Of a stretch of DNA of 64,000 nucleotides, positions 52,859-62,075 are shown piece by piece. Location of the stretch: assembly GCF_026343125.1 (NCBI RefSeq), contig NZ_JAPEMB010000001.1, forward strand, positions 7,321,501-7,385,500, read 5' to 3'. The stretch comes from Streptomyces sp. NBC_00094. Lineage in GTDB: Bacteria; Actinomycetota; Actinomycetes; Streptomycetales; Streptomycetaceae. Every line of letters starts with the position of its first letter. Within the stretch, counting starts at the first letter, position 1. The notes below the pieces were generated by a model. It worked only from the letters and a program-made list of their open reading frames with translations. It was not told the origin of the DNA and searched no databases. The position numbers and the translations under genes are program-made.

Positions 52859-52918
52859 GGTCGACCCGGGCCACCGGGACGCGGGCGGGCCGCCATCGAT
52901 CCGACGGGGGACGACACG

Positions 52919-53470
52919 ATGACGCACGACGCCAACGCGGACGACGCACCGGAGCACGCCCCTGACGCGGGCGACGTACCGGCGCACGCTCGGAACGCGG
53001 ACGACGTACCGGCGCATGCCCCTGACGCGGACGGCGCGAAGCCCTTCGCCGCCGGGGTCCGGCAGCCGCTCCACCGGCGCGTGCTGCGGTTGGCGGCGCT
53101 GATCCCCTTCGCCGTCGGCGTCCTGCTGCTGTTCTCACACCTCCTCGGGTGGACCGCCGTCGTGGAGGTCACCCCCGGTCGGGCCGCCTTCTGGGTGGGT
53201 ATCGCGGCGGCCACGGCCGTGCTGGAGCGGCGTCGGGGCGCGCCCGGTCTCGGCAAGGGGTGGCTCCTCGGGTTCGTCGTCGGCGTGCCGGCGTGGGCCG
53301 TCGCCGAGTGGCTGGCCGGCTCCGAGCCACTGTTCCGGATCCCCCTCTGGGGCTCGGTCCTGCTGACCCTGCCGGGGCTCGTCTGCCTCGTCGCCGAGCA
53401 CCGGAGGGGCCCGTCCGACCCGGAAATCACCGGGGTCCCGCCCCAAAGAGACCTCCCGGCCATTCCGTGA
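52919..53470 (+). CDS. Small integral membrane protein of unknown function
   Basis: A 183-residue protein. The first 45 residues are Asp/Ala/His repeats (APDAGDVPAHARNADDVPAH). Four membrane segments follow: LAALIPFAVGVLLLFSHLL, AAFWVGIAAATAVL, WLLGFVVGVPAWAVAEWL and GSVLLTLPGLVCLVA. No signature of a known family was found. The neighbouring AI-2E gene is 60 bp upstream, so they may share a transcript. Confidence 0.72.
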   Translation: MTHDANADDAPEHAPDAGDVPAHARNADDVPAHAPDADGAKPFAAGVRQPLHRRVLRLAALIPFAVGVLLLFSHLLGWTAVVEVTPGRAAFWVGIAAATAVLERRRGAPGLGKGWLLGFVVGVPAWAVAEWLAGSEPLFRIPLWGSVLLTLPGLVCLVAEHRRGPSDPEITGVPPQRDLPAIP

Positions 53471-53646
53471 TACAGTAGTTATCAGTTGCAGTTGTGGTTC
53501 CCATAGACTTCAAGTGCTTAGGTGGGTTCATTCTCGCCAGAGCACTTTTTGTATTTTCGGTGCTTTTTCCGGACGGGGCAATCATCGCGGCGACGCCGGG
53601 ATTCACGCAGTGTGAATTCCGGGTAATGCCTCGAAGGAGATATCGC
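53471..53646 (+). promoter_or_regulatory. Long AU-rich leader of the cold-shock gene
   Basis: The 176 bp before the csp start are much AT-richer than the surroundings, as are other csp leaders, which fold differently at low temperature. A possible -10 TACAGT lies at the 5' end (53470-53476). GAAGGAGA, the ribosome binding site, is at the 3' end. An RNA thermosensor role is inferred from family knowledge only. Confidence 0.5.
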
Positions 53647-53850
53647 ATGGCTACCGGCACCGTTAAGTGGTTCAACTCGGAAAAGGGCTTCGGCTTCATC
53701 GAGCAGGAGGGTGGCGGCCCCGACGTCTTCGCCCACTACTCGAACATCGCGTCCTCCGGCTTCCGTGAGCTGCAGGAGGGCCAGAAGGTGAACTTCGACG
53801 TCACGCAGGGCCAGAAGGGCCCGCAGGCGGAGAACATCACCCCCGCCTAA
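53647..53850 (+). CDS. CspA-family cold-shock protein
   Basis: A 67-residue single cold-shock domain. RNP1 KGFGFIEQ and RNP2 DVFAHYSNI are intact. ATG 53647 follows GAAGGAGA. The protein is an RNA chaperone. A DEAD-box helicase gene follows, a neighbour commonly seen with csp genes. A strong hairpin just after the stop ends the transcript. Confidence 0.97.
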   Translation: MATGTVKWFNSEKGFGFIEQEGGGPDVFAHYSNIASSGFRELQEGQKVNFDVTQGQKGPQAENITPA

Positions 53851-53870
53851 GCTTGACGCGTTCGACGCAG

Positions 53871-53905
53871 CCGGTGCCCCCCACCCCCAGGGTGGGGGGC
53901 ACCGG
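53871..53905 (+). terminator. Terminator after csp gene
   Basis: A perfect 15-bp GC stem (53871-53885 with 53891-53905) with a 5-nt loop is followed shortly by TTTT. Confidence 0.9.
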
Positions 53906-54142
53906 CCGTCGCCGTTTTACCGGGCCTGCAACCCGCCGCAGGCCGCTGCCCGGCGGGTCCCCCGGCATCCCGCGACACCGGATGCCCTCGCGTATCGCAT
54001 CGCACCGCACGAATACGCCCGGATTCGTACAGGTGCAGTTCTCGGCCCGTTCCTGCATGTCCGACGGCTTGTTTCCGCCGTGGATTCCTTGATACGCGCC
54101 GCATCGCTCCCACGCAGATCGCCGTATCGAGGAAGGCCCCCC

Positions 54143-55582
54143 ATGAACCGCTCGGACCGTAAGAACGAGACCCGCCGCCCCATCCCGGCCAAGGGCGAGT
54201 TCGCCCTGCCGGTCACCGTCACCCCTGGCCTGCCGCCGGCGGAGACCTTCGACGCGATGGAGCTGCCCGCCGAGGTGCTGCGGACGCTGACCGAGCTCGG
54301 CGTCACCACCCCGTTCCCGATCCAGTCCGCGACCCTGCCGAACGCCCTCGCGGGCCGTGACGTCCTGGGCCGCGGACGCACCGGCTCCGGTAAGACGCTC
54401 GCGTTCGGTCTCGCGCTCCTCACGCGCACGGCCGGCCGGCGCGCCGACGCCAAGAAGCCGCTGGCCATGATCCTCGTCCCCACGCGCGAGCTGGCCCAGC
54501 AGGTCACCGCCGCGCTGGAGCCGTACGCCGGCGCCCTCAAGCTGCGGATCGCCACCGTCTTCGGCGGCGTGTCGATCAACCGGCAGGTCGCCACGCTGCG
54601 GGAGGGCGTCGAGATCGTCGTCGCCACTCCCGGCCGCCTCATGGACCTCGTCGAGCGCCGCGACTGCCGCCTCGACCAGGTGCGGATCACCGTCCTCGAC
54701 GAGGCCGACCAGATGACCGACCTGGGCTTCATGCCCCAGGTCACCGAGCTGCTCGACCAGGTGCCGCCCGGCGGACAGCACCTGCTCTTCTCGGCCACCC
54801 TCGACCACAACGTCGACCAGCTGGTCCGTTCCCACCTCAGCGACCCGGTGGTCCACTCGGTCGACCCGTCGGCCGGCGCCGTCACGACGATGGACCACCA
54901 CGTGCTCCAGGTCCACGGCCCCGACAAGTACGCCACCGCCACGGAGATCGCCGCCCGCGACGGGCGGGTGCTGATGTTCCTCGACACCAAGCAGGCCGTC
55001 GACCGGTTCACCCGGCACCTCCTCGGCAGCGGCGTCCACGCGGCGGCGCTGCACGGCGGCAAGTCGCAGCCCCAGCGGATCCACACCCTGGAGCGCTTCA
55101 GGACCGGCGCCGTCAGCGTCCTCGTCGCGACGAACGTCGCGGCCCGCGGCATCCACATCGAGGACCTCGACCTCGTCGTCAACGTCGACCCGCCCGCCGA
55201 CCACAAGGACTACCTGCACCGCGGTGGCCGTACGGCCCGCGCCGGCGAGTCCGGCAGTGTCGTCACCCTGGTCACGCAGGACCAGCGCAAGGACATGGCG
55301 CGGGTGATGACGGACGCCGGCATCCGGCCGCGGATCACCCAGGTCCGCTCGGGCGAGGCCGAGCTCAGCCGTATCACCGGAGCGAAGACCCCGTCGGGCG
55401 TTGCCATCGGGGGCAACGCACCCGTCGGCGCGGACCGCCCCCAGCGCGGCGGCGCGGCCTTCCGGGGCATGGGCACCGTTCCCGGGAAGCCCGGCCGGGC
55501 GAAGAACGAGTCGCGGCGCTCCGCCGAGGCCCGCAAGCAGGCCGAGGCCCGCCAGGCCGCCCGCATCCGGCGCGGAGCCTGA
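54143..55582 (+). CDS. DEAD-box RNA helicase
   Basis: A 479-residue helicase. Q motif TPFPIQ, motif I GRTGSGKT, Ia PTRELAQQ, II DEAD, III SATL, V NVAARGIH and VI HRGGRTARAG are all present. The C-terminus is basic and Ala/Arg-rich (RRSAEARKQAEARQAARIRR), as in cold-adapted ribosome or RNA helicases. ATG 54143 after GAGGAAGG is preferred over an earlier ATG at 54080. The adjacency to csp suggests cold-linked expression. The 237-bp gap 53906-54142 holds no gene. Confidence 0.95.
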   Translation: MNRSDRKNETRRPIPAKGEFALPVTVTPGLPPAETFDAMELPAEVLRTLTELGVTTPFPIQSATLPNALAGRDVLGRGRTGSGKTLAFGLALLTRTAGRRADAKKPLAMILVPTRELAQQVTAALEPYAGALKLRIATVFGGVSINRQVATLREGVEIVVATPGRLMDLVERRDCRLDQVRITVLDEADQMTDLGFMPQVTELLDQVPPGGQHLLFSATLDHNVDQLVRSHLSDPVVHSVDPSAGAVTTMDHHVLQVHGPDKYATATEIAARDGRVLMFLDTKQAVDRFTRHLLGSGVHAAALHGGKSQPQRIHTLERFRTGAVSVLVATNVAARGIHIEDLDLVVNVDPPADHKDYLHRGGRTARAGESGSVVTLVTQDQRKDMARVMTDAGIRPRITQVRSGEAELSRITGAKTPSGVAIGGNAPVGADRPQRGGAAFRGMGTVPGKPGRAKNESRRSAEARKQAEARQAARIRRGA

Positions 55583-55814
55583 TCGGGTCGCGCCGAGGAG
55601 GTGCGCCGGCGGAGCCCGTACGGGCCGGTCTTGCGTCCCTGCCGGTGCCGTGGTCGGATGGCACGTCTGTTTTATGATCATGACCACGGGGGGCGGCGCA
55701 TGACCGGGACAAGGGACCGGTGATCCGTCACACGGGGGGAGGCGACGGTCGACGCCGTCGCGGCGCTCCCTTGATGTCCCGCCCCGTGACCACCCCGAAC
55801 GCGGAGGGAACAGC

Positions 55815-56513
55815 ATGATCGGCGAGCTCGTGCCCGGCTCGGTCGCCACGGCCTGGCGCCTCGACGACTCCGAACCCGTCACCCTCTTCCCCGAGGAAGC
55901 GGCGATCGTCGCGAGGTCCGTCGACCGGCGACGGCGGGAGTTCGCCACCGCCCGGCTCTGCGCGCGCCTGGCCCTGGGCCGGTTCGGGGTGCCCGAGGGC
56001 CCCCTGACACCCGGTCCGCGCGGCGAGCCCCGGTGGCCGGAGGGCATGGCCGGAAGCATGACCCACTGCGACGGCTACCGGGCCGCCGCGGTGGCCAGGA
56101 CGACGGACGTCGTCTCGCTCGGCATAGACGCCGAGCCGGCCCTGCCCCTGCCGGAGGGGGTACTCGACGTGGTGTCGCTGCCCGAGGAGCGCCGTCACCT
56201 GGGCGACCTGGCGGCGCGGGCGCCGGAGGTCTCCTGGGAGCGGCTCCTGTTCAGCGCCAAGGAGAGCGTCTTCAAGACCTGGTACCCGCTGACCCGGCGC
56301 GAGCTGGGCTTCGACGAGGCGGTGCTCGATTTCGCCGTCGACGGCGATGCCGCCGCAGGCGTGAAGGCGGAGGGGGAAACACGCACCGGCACCTTCTCCG
56401 CCCGGCTTCTCGTGCCCGGGCCGGTCGTCGAGGGGACCCGCCACGAACACTTCACCGGACGCTGGCTGATCCGTGACGGGTTGCTGCTCACGGCGATCGT
56501 GCTGACGCGGTAG
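55815..56513 (+). CDS. EntD-type 4'-phosphopantetheinyl transferase (PPTase 3)
   Basis: A 232-residue protein. The EntD/SePptII-type signatures are GSMTHCDGYRAAAV, GIDAEP and FSAKESVFKTWYPLT. Streptomycetes usually have one such broad-range enzyme as a housekeeping activator of fatty acid and polyketide or NRPS carriers. It stands alone here. It is the third PPTase in the window and the only one not next to a carrier domain. Confidence 0.93.
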   Translation: MIGELVPGSVATAWRLDDSEPVTLFPEEAAIVARSVDRRRREFATARLCARLALGRFGVPEGPLTPGPRGEPRWPEGMAGSMTHCDGYRAAAVARTTDVVSLGIDAEPALPLPEGVLDVVSLPEERRHLGDLAARAPEVSWERLLFSAKESVFKTWYPLTRRELGFDEAVLDFAVDGDAAAGVKAEGETRTGTFSARLLVPGPVVEGTRHEHFTGRWLIRDGLLLTAIVLTR

Positions 56514-56609
56514 CACGCGAACCCGGGCCGCCGGGCCGGCTCTTCATCCGGAATTCACCGGCTTCGGGGATCGTCGTCCTTCGGATCCTTGCGGACGAGG
56601 GGGAGAGCG

Positions 56610-58316
56610 ATGGCGCACGAGGAGACGTCGGGCACGGACAAGGGCACGGGAACGGCCGAGGCCGAGCGGGCCGTCGCCGCGCTGCGGCGCGCGGCAGCCG
56701 CCCGCCCCGCCCGCTACCTTCCCGAACTCGCCTACGCACTGCTGGAGTTCGGCTCGCTCCTGGCCGGTGACCCGGACCGCCACGAGGAGTCGATCGGAGT
56801 CCTGGGAGAGGCGGCCGGAATCTACCGGGGGCCGACCGGGGCGGACACCGATCTTCATCTCGTGGGCCTGGCCGTCGCGTTGCACCGGCAGGCCCTCAGC
56901 CTCGGCGTCGTGGGGCGACGTGAGGAGGCCCGGTCGGTGGCGCGCGAAGCCGTCGACCTCTGGCGGAGGATCGTGGAACGGGGCCTTGACGGCAGCCGGG
57001 GCGAACTCGCCGCCGCCCTGGTCAACTTCGGCAATCAGCTCGCCGAGACCGGTCACCACCACGAGGCCCTCGACCGGATCACCGAGGCAGTGGAGATACG
57101 GCGCTCCCTCGTCGACCCGGTGAGCGGAGCCGGCCGGGGCGAACTCGCCTCCGCCCTCGGGGATCTCGGCGTCAAGCTGGCGGAGATGGGCCGCCAGGTG
57201 GAGGCCCTCGACGCACTGCGCGCGGCGGTCGGCACGTACCGCGCGAGTGAGGCGGCCGGGGAGCGGGAAGTGGGGGAGCTGGGCGAGCACGCGGCGGTCG
57301 CCTTCGCCGCCGCCCGTACCCTCACCGGCCTCGGGCGGACCGAGGAGGCCGGCCCCTACTTCGCGGAAGTGGCGGCGCTCCGCGCGGAGATGCACGCACG
57401 CGAGCCGATGGCCATCGCGTTCCTGGACCGGATTCTCGACGGCCACGGCTACGGGGTCACCCGGGAGGGCCGGATCGCACGGGAAGAAGCCGATCCCGTC
57501 GACCGCGTCGAGCAGGTGAACGCGCGCGCTCTGGCCCTGGCGGATTCCGGCCGGGTGGAGCTCGCCGTCGAGACCCTGGACGAGGCCCTCGCCCTCGGCC
57601 GCGCGGCAGCCGCCGACCGCACCAGGAGAAGCGTCGTCGCTCTGGCGCGTACCCTGCACCACCTCGGTCTCGTACGGGCCTGGGCCGGCCGCCGCGCGGA
57701 GGCCCTCGACGCCGCCGACGAAGCCGTCCACCTCTGCCGCCGTCATCTCGTCGACGCGCCCGACACCTTCCGGCCCCTCCTCGCCGAGGCGGCGGACAGC
57801 CTCGGCAGCCGGCTCGCGGTCCTCGGGCGCCACCGCGACGCCGTCGCGCCGGCGACGGAGGCCGTGGCGCTCTACCGGCAGCTCGCGCACGCCGACCCGG
57901 CGACGTACGACGGCGAACTCGCCCGGGCGCTGAACAACCTCGGCATCCGGCTCACCGACAGCGACCGGCACGTCGAGGCGCTCGCCGTCACCGAGCAGGC
58001 CGTCGACCTCCACCGGAGCCTGCACCGGCGCGACCCCGCCCCCCAACTCTCCGGCCTCGTCCACGCCCTGGCCAACCTCGGCCTGCGGCTGGCCCGCCTC
58101 GACCGCCCCGACGAGGCCGTGCGCCCCACCGCGGAGGCCGTCCGGCTGCTGCGCTCCCCGGACCGGATCCATCCGAGCCACGACGTCGCCGCGCTCGCCG
58201 AGTCCCTGGCCTGGCTGGCCTGGTACCTGGGGAAGCAGGGTCACCGCTCAGCGGCCCGTGACACCGCGCGGGCGGCGGAGGACCTGCGGCGGCGCGCCCC
58301 GAAACCGGGAAGGTGA
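56610..58316 (+). CDS. Tetratricopeptide repeat protein
   Basis: A 568-residue soluble protein built almost entirely of TPR-type helical pairs, with repeated ALxxLGxxLAxxGRHxEAL segments (for example ALVNFGNQLAETGHHHEAL, ALGDLGVKLAEMGRQVEAL and ALNNLGIRLTDSDRHVEAL). No signal, NB-ARC or DNA-binding domain is present. ATG 56610 follows GAGGGGGA. It is probably a scaffold or a relic of a SARP-type TPR region. Partner unknown. Confidence 0.88.
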   Translation: MAHEETSGTDKGTGTAEAERAVAALRRAAAARPARYLPELAYALLEFGSLLAGDPDRHEESIGVLGEAAGIYRGPTGADTDLHLVGLAVALHRQALSLGVVGRREEARSVAREAVDLWRRIVERGLDGSRGELAAALVNFGNQLAETGHHHEALDRITEAVEIRRSLVDPVSGAGRGELASALGDLGVKLAEMGRQVEALDALRAAVGTYRASEAAGEREVGELGEHAAVAFAAARTLTGLGRTEEAGPYFAEVAALRAEMHAREPMAIAFLDRILDGHGYGVTREGRIAREEADPVDRVEQVNARALALADSGRVELAVETLDEALALGRAAAADRTRRSVVALARTLHHLGLVRAWAGRRAEALDAADEAVHLCRRHLVDAPDTFRPLLAEAADSLGSRLAVLGRHRDAVAPATEAVALYRQLAHADPATYDGELARALNNLGIRLTDSDRHVEALAVTEQAVDLHRSLHRRDPAPQLSGLVHALANLGLRLARLDRPDEAVRPTAEAVRLLRSPDRIHPSHDVAALAESLAWLAWYLGKQGHRSAARDTARAAEDLRRRAPKPGR

Positions 58317-58471
58317 CCGGGTTCGCCGGGTTCTGGCACCCGCAACAGACCCCTGACCCGGGGTACGGGCCGGGCATCTGACGGTCACTCGTCCGGGCCG
58401 TCGGCGACGGGGGTACGGTCGTGATCACGTACGGGCGCAGGCCGCCCCGCAGACGAGAAATGAGGAACCGC

Positions 58472-58957
58472 ATGGCACAGGAACAGCGCACCCCGGTGAC
58501 CGTCGTCGCGCACCCGGTGGGTCATGTCGTCGGCGGACGTGACGAGGTACGGGACGACGAGTGGGGCGACGTGGTGTCGGTCGTCCGGCTCGACGCGGAG
58601 GCCTTTGGCCCCGAGGCGCTGGCCGGTCTCGACGCCTTCTCGCACCTGGAGGTCGTCTACCACTTCGACCGGGTGCGGCCGGACGCCGTCGAGACCGGGG
58701 CCCGCCACCCGCGCGGCAACGCGGAGTGGCCGCTGGTGGGGATCTTCGCCCAGCGCGGCAAGAACCGTCCCAACCGCATCGGCGTCTCGCGCTGCAGGCT
58801 GCTCCGCACGGACGGCCTGGACCTCCATGTACAGGGCCTGGACGCGGTCGACGGCACACCGGTGCTCGACATCAAGCCGTACATGGCCGAGTTCGGTCCC
58901 CAGGGGCCGACCACCCAGCCCGCCTGGGCGGACGAGATCATGCGCCGCTACTACTGA
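58472..58957 (+). CDS. trmO: tRNA m6t6A methyltransferase TrmO
   Basis: A 161-residue UPF0066/TsaA-family enzyme that methylates t6A37 of tRNA-Thr with SAM. Conserved stretches are RHPRGN, GIFAQRGKNRPNRIGVSR and VLDIKPYM. Start ATG 58472 follows GAGGA; ATG 58460 would add four residues. The gene stands alone upstream of a two-component pair and is probably housekeeping. Confidence 0.92.
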   Translation: MAQEQRTPVTVVAHPVGHVVGGRDEVRDDEWGDVVSVVRLDAEAFGPEALAGLDAFSHLEVVYHFDRVRPDAVETGARHPRGNAEWPLVGIFAQRGKNRPNRIGVSRCRLLRTDGLDLHVQGLDAVDGTPVLDIKPYMAEFGPQGPTTQPAWADEIMRRYY

Positions 58958-59020
58958 GCGAGGGGGCGGCCCCCCACCGGCGGTGAACCGGCGTACGGAA
59001 GTCGAACTAGGGTTTCCTCC

Positions 59021-59863
59021 GTGCGTGTACTGCTGGTGGAAGACGACGAACCGATCGCCGAGTCCCTGCGGCGCGGCCTGCTGCGCTACGGGTTCGAGGT
59101 GGAGTGGGTGACCACGGGGGCCGCGGGGCTCGCCGTCACCACTCCGTACGACCTCGTCCTGCTCGATCTGGGCCTGCCCGACACCGACGGGCTCGACGTC
59201 TGCCGGGCGCTGCGGCGCCGCGGGGACGTGCCGATCATCGTGATCAGCGCGCGCAGCGACGAGACCGACCGGGTGGTCGGGCTCGAGATCGGGGCGGACG
59301 ACTACGTCTCCAAGCCCTTCGGGGTGCGCGAGGTGATCGCCCGCATCCGGGCCGTGCTGCGGCGGGTCCGGCCCGAGGACCGGCCGTCGGGGCCGCAGCG
59401 TTACGGCGCGCGGCTGAGCGTGGACCGCAAGGCCGCGCGGGTGTGGTCGGACGGCGCGGAGGTGCCGCTGACGCCCAAGGAGTACGACCTGCTGGCCTTC
59501 CTCACGGAGGAGCCGGGCGCGTTGATGTCCCGCGAGCAGATCATGGAGGCCGTCTGGGACGCCAACTGGTTCGGGCCGACCAAGACGCTGGACGTCCACG
59601 TGGCCTCGCTGCGGCGGAAGTTGGCCGGGGCGGTGGTGATCGAGGCGGTGCGCGGGGTGGGGTTCAGGCTGGTCGTCGACCCGCAGGCGGACGCCGGAGG
59701 TCCGGATTCCGCGGCAGGTCCGGTGCCCACGGCAGGCCCGGCGGCCGCGGCAGGTCCGGTGTCCACGGCAGGTCCGGTGTCCACGGCAGGTCCGGTGTCC
59801 ACGGCAGGTCCGGTGTCCACGGCAGGTCCGGCGACCGCGCCGGGTCCGGCGGACAGCGCGTGA
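59021..59863 (+). CDS. OmpR-type response regulator with repeat tail
   Basis: A 280-residue regulator. The receiver domain has DD (about 8-9), the phospho-acceptor D51 region LVLLDLGLPDTDG and K near 101 (YVSKPFGVREV). The OmpR winged helix follows (LTPKEYDLLAFL and SLRRKL). From about residue 225 a Pro/Ser/Thr/Ala/Val repeat tail (PVSTAG) runs to the end, encoded by an 18-bp minisatellite. It is coupled by GTGA to the histidine kinase. Confidence 0.93.
   Translation: MRVLLVEDDEPIAESLRRGLLRYGFEVEWVTTGAAGLAVTTPYDLVLLDLGLPDTDGLDVCRALRRRGDVPIIVISARSDETDRVVGLEIGADDYVSKPFGVREVIARIRAVLRRVRPEDRPSGPQRYGARLSVDRKAARVWSDGAEVPLTPKEYDLLAFLTEEPGALMSREQIMEAVWDANWFGPTKTLDVHVASLRRKLAGAVVIEAVRGVGFRLVVDPQADAGGPDSAAGPVPTAGPAAAAGPVSTAGPVSTAGPVSTAGPVSTAGPATAPGPADSA
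59713..59838 (+). repeat. 18-bp minisatellite in the response regulator tail
   Basis: Four exact GGCAGGTCCGGTGTCCAC units (59749-59820) are flanked by three degenerate copies. They encode AGPVST repeats in frame. Similar to the repeats in the AI-2E and SARP genes. Confidence 0.9.
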
Positions 59864-61308
59864 TCAAGCGGCTGATCGTCAGCTACGTGGCGCTCGTCGC
59901 CGTCGCGCTCGCCGCCTTCACCGTCCCGGTCGCCTTCACGCTCACCGCCCAACTGCGTGCGGACACCGAGGAGTCCGTACGTCGCGAGGCGACCACGATG
60001 GCGCTGCTGCTCGGGGACGGCGACGAGCCCGCCCGGCAGGCGCTCTCCCGGATGGCCGGGGCGTACGCGGACGAGACGCCCGGCACCGTGGAGGTGGTGG
60101 CCGCCGACGGCAGGGGCGCGGTGCCCCCGCTGCCGCTTCCGGAGCACCCGGGGGACGCGGCGTTCGCGGAGGCCCTGCGGCGGGGGGTGACCACCGTCGA
60201 CTGGGGCTCCCGCCTCGTCTGGGGACCGGAGCTGGTGATCACCGTGCCCGTGTACGAGGGCCGGGACGCGGTCCGGGGGGCGGTGGGCGAGGAGCGGATC
60301 GTGGGCGCCGTACGCATCCGGTACGCGACCGCCGACCTGACGGACCGGCTCTGGCGGATCTGGGGGTTCCGGGCGATCCTCGCGGTCGGGGTGCTCGCCA
60401 TCGCGGCCGGCCTCGGCGCCGTCGTGGCCCGGCTCCTGACGAAGCCGCTGCGCCAACTCAACGACATGGCGAGCAAGTTCGGGGACGGTGACCTGACGGC
60501 CCGGTCCCCCGTCACAGGACCCCAGGAGACGCGGACCCTGGCCCGGACGCTCAACCAGGGAGCCGAGCGCCTCGACACCCTCGTCGCCTCGCAGCGCATC
60601 TTCGTCGCCGACGCCTCGCACCAGTTGCGTACCCCGCTGACCGCGCTGCGGCTCGCGCTCGACAACATCGCGGACGGCGTCGACGACGCGTTCGTACGGG
60701 AGGACGTGGACCAGGCGACCGCCGAGGTGGTCCGCATGAGCCGGCTGGTCAGCGGGCTGCTGGTGCTCGCCCGTGCCGAGGCCAAGGTGTCCGCGCCCGA
60801 ACCGCTGGCCCTGCGCGAGCTCGTCGAGGAGCGGCTGAACGTCTGGCGGCCCGCCGCCGACGAACGCGGGGTCACGATCGTCCTCACCGGGAACGCCGAC
60901 GACGGGCCCCGGGTGCTCGCGGGCCCCGGCAGTCTCGACCAGGTCCTCGACAACGTCCTCTCCAACGCCCTGGAGGTCTCGCCGGACCGCGGGACGATCA
61001 CCGTACGGGTCGAGACGGACGGCCCGGACGAGGCGGTCCTGGAGATCCTCGACCAGGGGCCCGGCATGTCCGCCGCCGAACAGGCCCGCGCCTTCGACCG
61101 GTTCTGGCGCGGCCAGGGCCTGACCGGCCGCACGGGCTCGGGCCTGGGCCTCGCCATCGTCAAGCAGCTGGTGACGGACGACGGCGGCGGGGTGGCCCTG
61201 CGGGACGCGCCCGGCGGCGGTCTGTGCGTGCGGATCGGCCTGCGGACGGCGGCCGACGTCCCGCGCCGGATCAGCCCTCGGCCGGCACCACCGAGGAGTG
61301 GTGGTTGA
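59860..61308 (+). CDS. Sensor histidine kinase
   Basis: A 482-residue membrane kinase: a first span at residues 5-28, an extracellular sensor region of about 130 residues, a second span near 170-190, HAMP (LTKPLRQLNDMASKFGDGDL), the H-box FVADASHQLRTPLTAL with the phosphorylated His, and an HATPase domain with N, G1 and G2 boxes (LDQGPGMSAAEQ and GSGLGLAIVKQL). GTG 59860 overlaps the regulator stop. The ligand is unknown. Its 3' end overlaps an opposite-strand gene by 38 bp. Confidence 0.94.
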   Translation: MIKRLIVSYVALVAVALAAFTVPVAFTLTAQLRADTEESVRREATTMALLLGDGDEPARQALSRMAGAYADETPGTVEVVAADGRGAVPPLPLPEHPGDAAFAEALRRGVTTVDWGSRLVWGPELVITVPVYEGRDAVRGAVGEERIVGAVRIRYATADLTDRLWRIWGFRAILAVGVLAIAAGLGAVVARLLTKPLRQLNDMASKFGDGDLTARSPVTGPQETRTLARTLNQGAERLDTLVASQRIFVADASHQLRTPLTALRLALDNIADGVDDAFVREDVDQATAEVVRMSRLVSGLLVLARAEAKVSAPEPLALRELVEERLNVWRPAADERGVTIVLTGNADDGPRVLAGPGSLDQVLDNVLSNALEVSPDRGTITVRVETDGPDEAVLEILDQGPGMSAAEQARAFDRFWRGQGLTGRTGSGLGLAIVKQLVTDDGGGVALRDAPGGGLCVRIGLRTAADVPRRISPRPAPPRSGG

Positions 61309-61801
61309 CGATCAGCCACGTGCCGTCGCGCTTCTCGTACTCGTAGGTGTAGCGGGCGTCGACCGCCTTGGTGACACCGGTCTTCGGGTCGGTGAGGTGG
61401 AAGCGGTAGAGGCCGGCGTCGATCGCGGAGTTCCGGTCCAGGACGTGGATCACGGAGCGGACCTTCTCGCCCCTCGGCTTCTTCTGCAGGAAGTGCGCGA
61501 AGTAGTCCGCTATCTCGGCGTGGTTGGTACGGATCCGGGGCGAGGCGGTCGGCAGCAGGACGGCGTCCTCGGCGTACCGGTCGGTGACCTTCTCCGGGTC
61601 GCCGGTCAGCAGGGCCGCGTTCCACTGGTCGAAGAGCGCGGCGATCTCCCGCTCGGCGGCCTTGCCACGTTGTGCGCTCTTCTCTCCGTTCCTCTCCCCG
61701 CCCTTCTCGTCGGCGACGCCGACCCCTGCGGCGAAGGTGCCGAGTGCGGCCACGGCGAGCGAGGCGGCGAGGGCGGCGCGGACACGGGACTTACGCATCA
61801 T
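61271..61801 (-). CDS. Secreted SnoaL/NTF2-like protein
   Basis: A 176-residue protein with a signal peptide (RKSRVRAALAASLAVAALGTFAAGVGVA) and an NTF2-like domain of the SgcJ/EcaC type (DQWNAALLTGDPEKVTDRYAEDAVLLPT and WLIVNHHSS). The family is common around two-component and oxidative-stress loci. It is convergent with the kinase, whose end it overlaps. No enzymatic activity can be assigned. Confidence 0.85.
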   Translation of the reverse strand: MMRKSRVRAALAASLAVAALGTFAAGVGVADEKGGERNGEKSAQRGKAAEREIAALFDQWNAALLTGDPEKVTDRYAEDAVLLPTASPRIRTNHAEIADYFAHFLQKKPRGEKVRSVIHVLDRNSAIDAGLYRFHLTDPKTGVTKAVDARYTYEYEKRDGTWLIVNHHSSVVPAEG

Positions 61802-62075
61802 CGGTGCTCCTGCTTCGAGTGAACGTCCCTCGAACGACGAGTGGTTCGAGTGCTGTCACTCTTGCGGCGGACGGTTTAACCGCCGTACAGCGGACGGCAA
61901 GAGCATGGACAAGACTCGGGAAAGACCGCCCCGCCGACGGCGTTCGGGCCGGGGGAGAGGTCGGCCGCAGGCCCGCGCCGAGGCGATGGGCCCGTGTCGG
62001 CTGCGGCGGTGCCGAGGACGTACGCGGCCGCCCGCGGGCCGGTTTCGCACCGGCGCGCGGGCGGTAGCCGGCAGG

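Noticed and set aside
56610..58316. SARP or STAND regulator identity for the TPR protein
   Set aside because: No DNA-binding or P-loop domain is present; only TPR-like repeats are seen.
59713..59838. A separate small gene in the response regulator tail
   Set aside because: The repeats are in frame with the regulator and the kinase GTG directly follows its stop.
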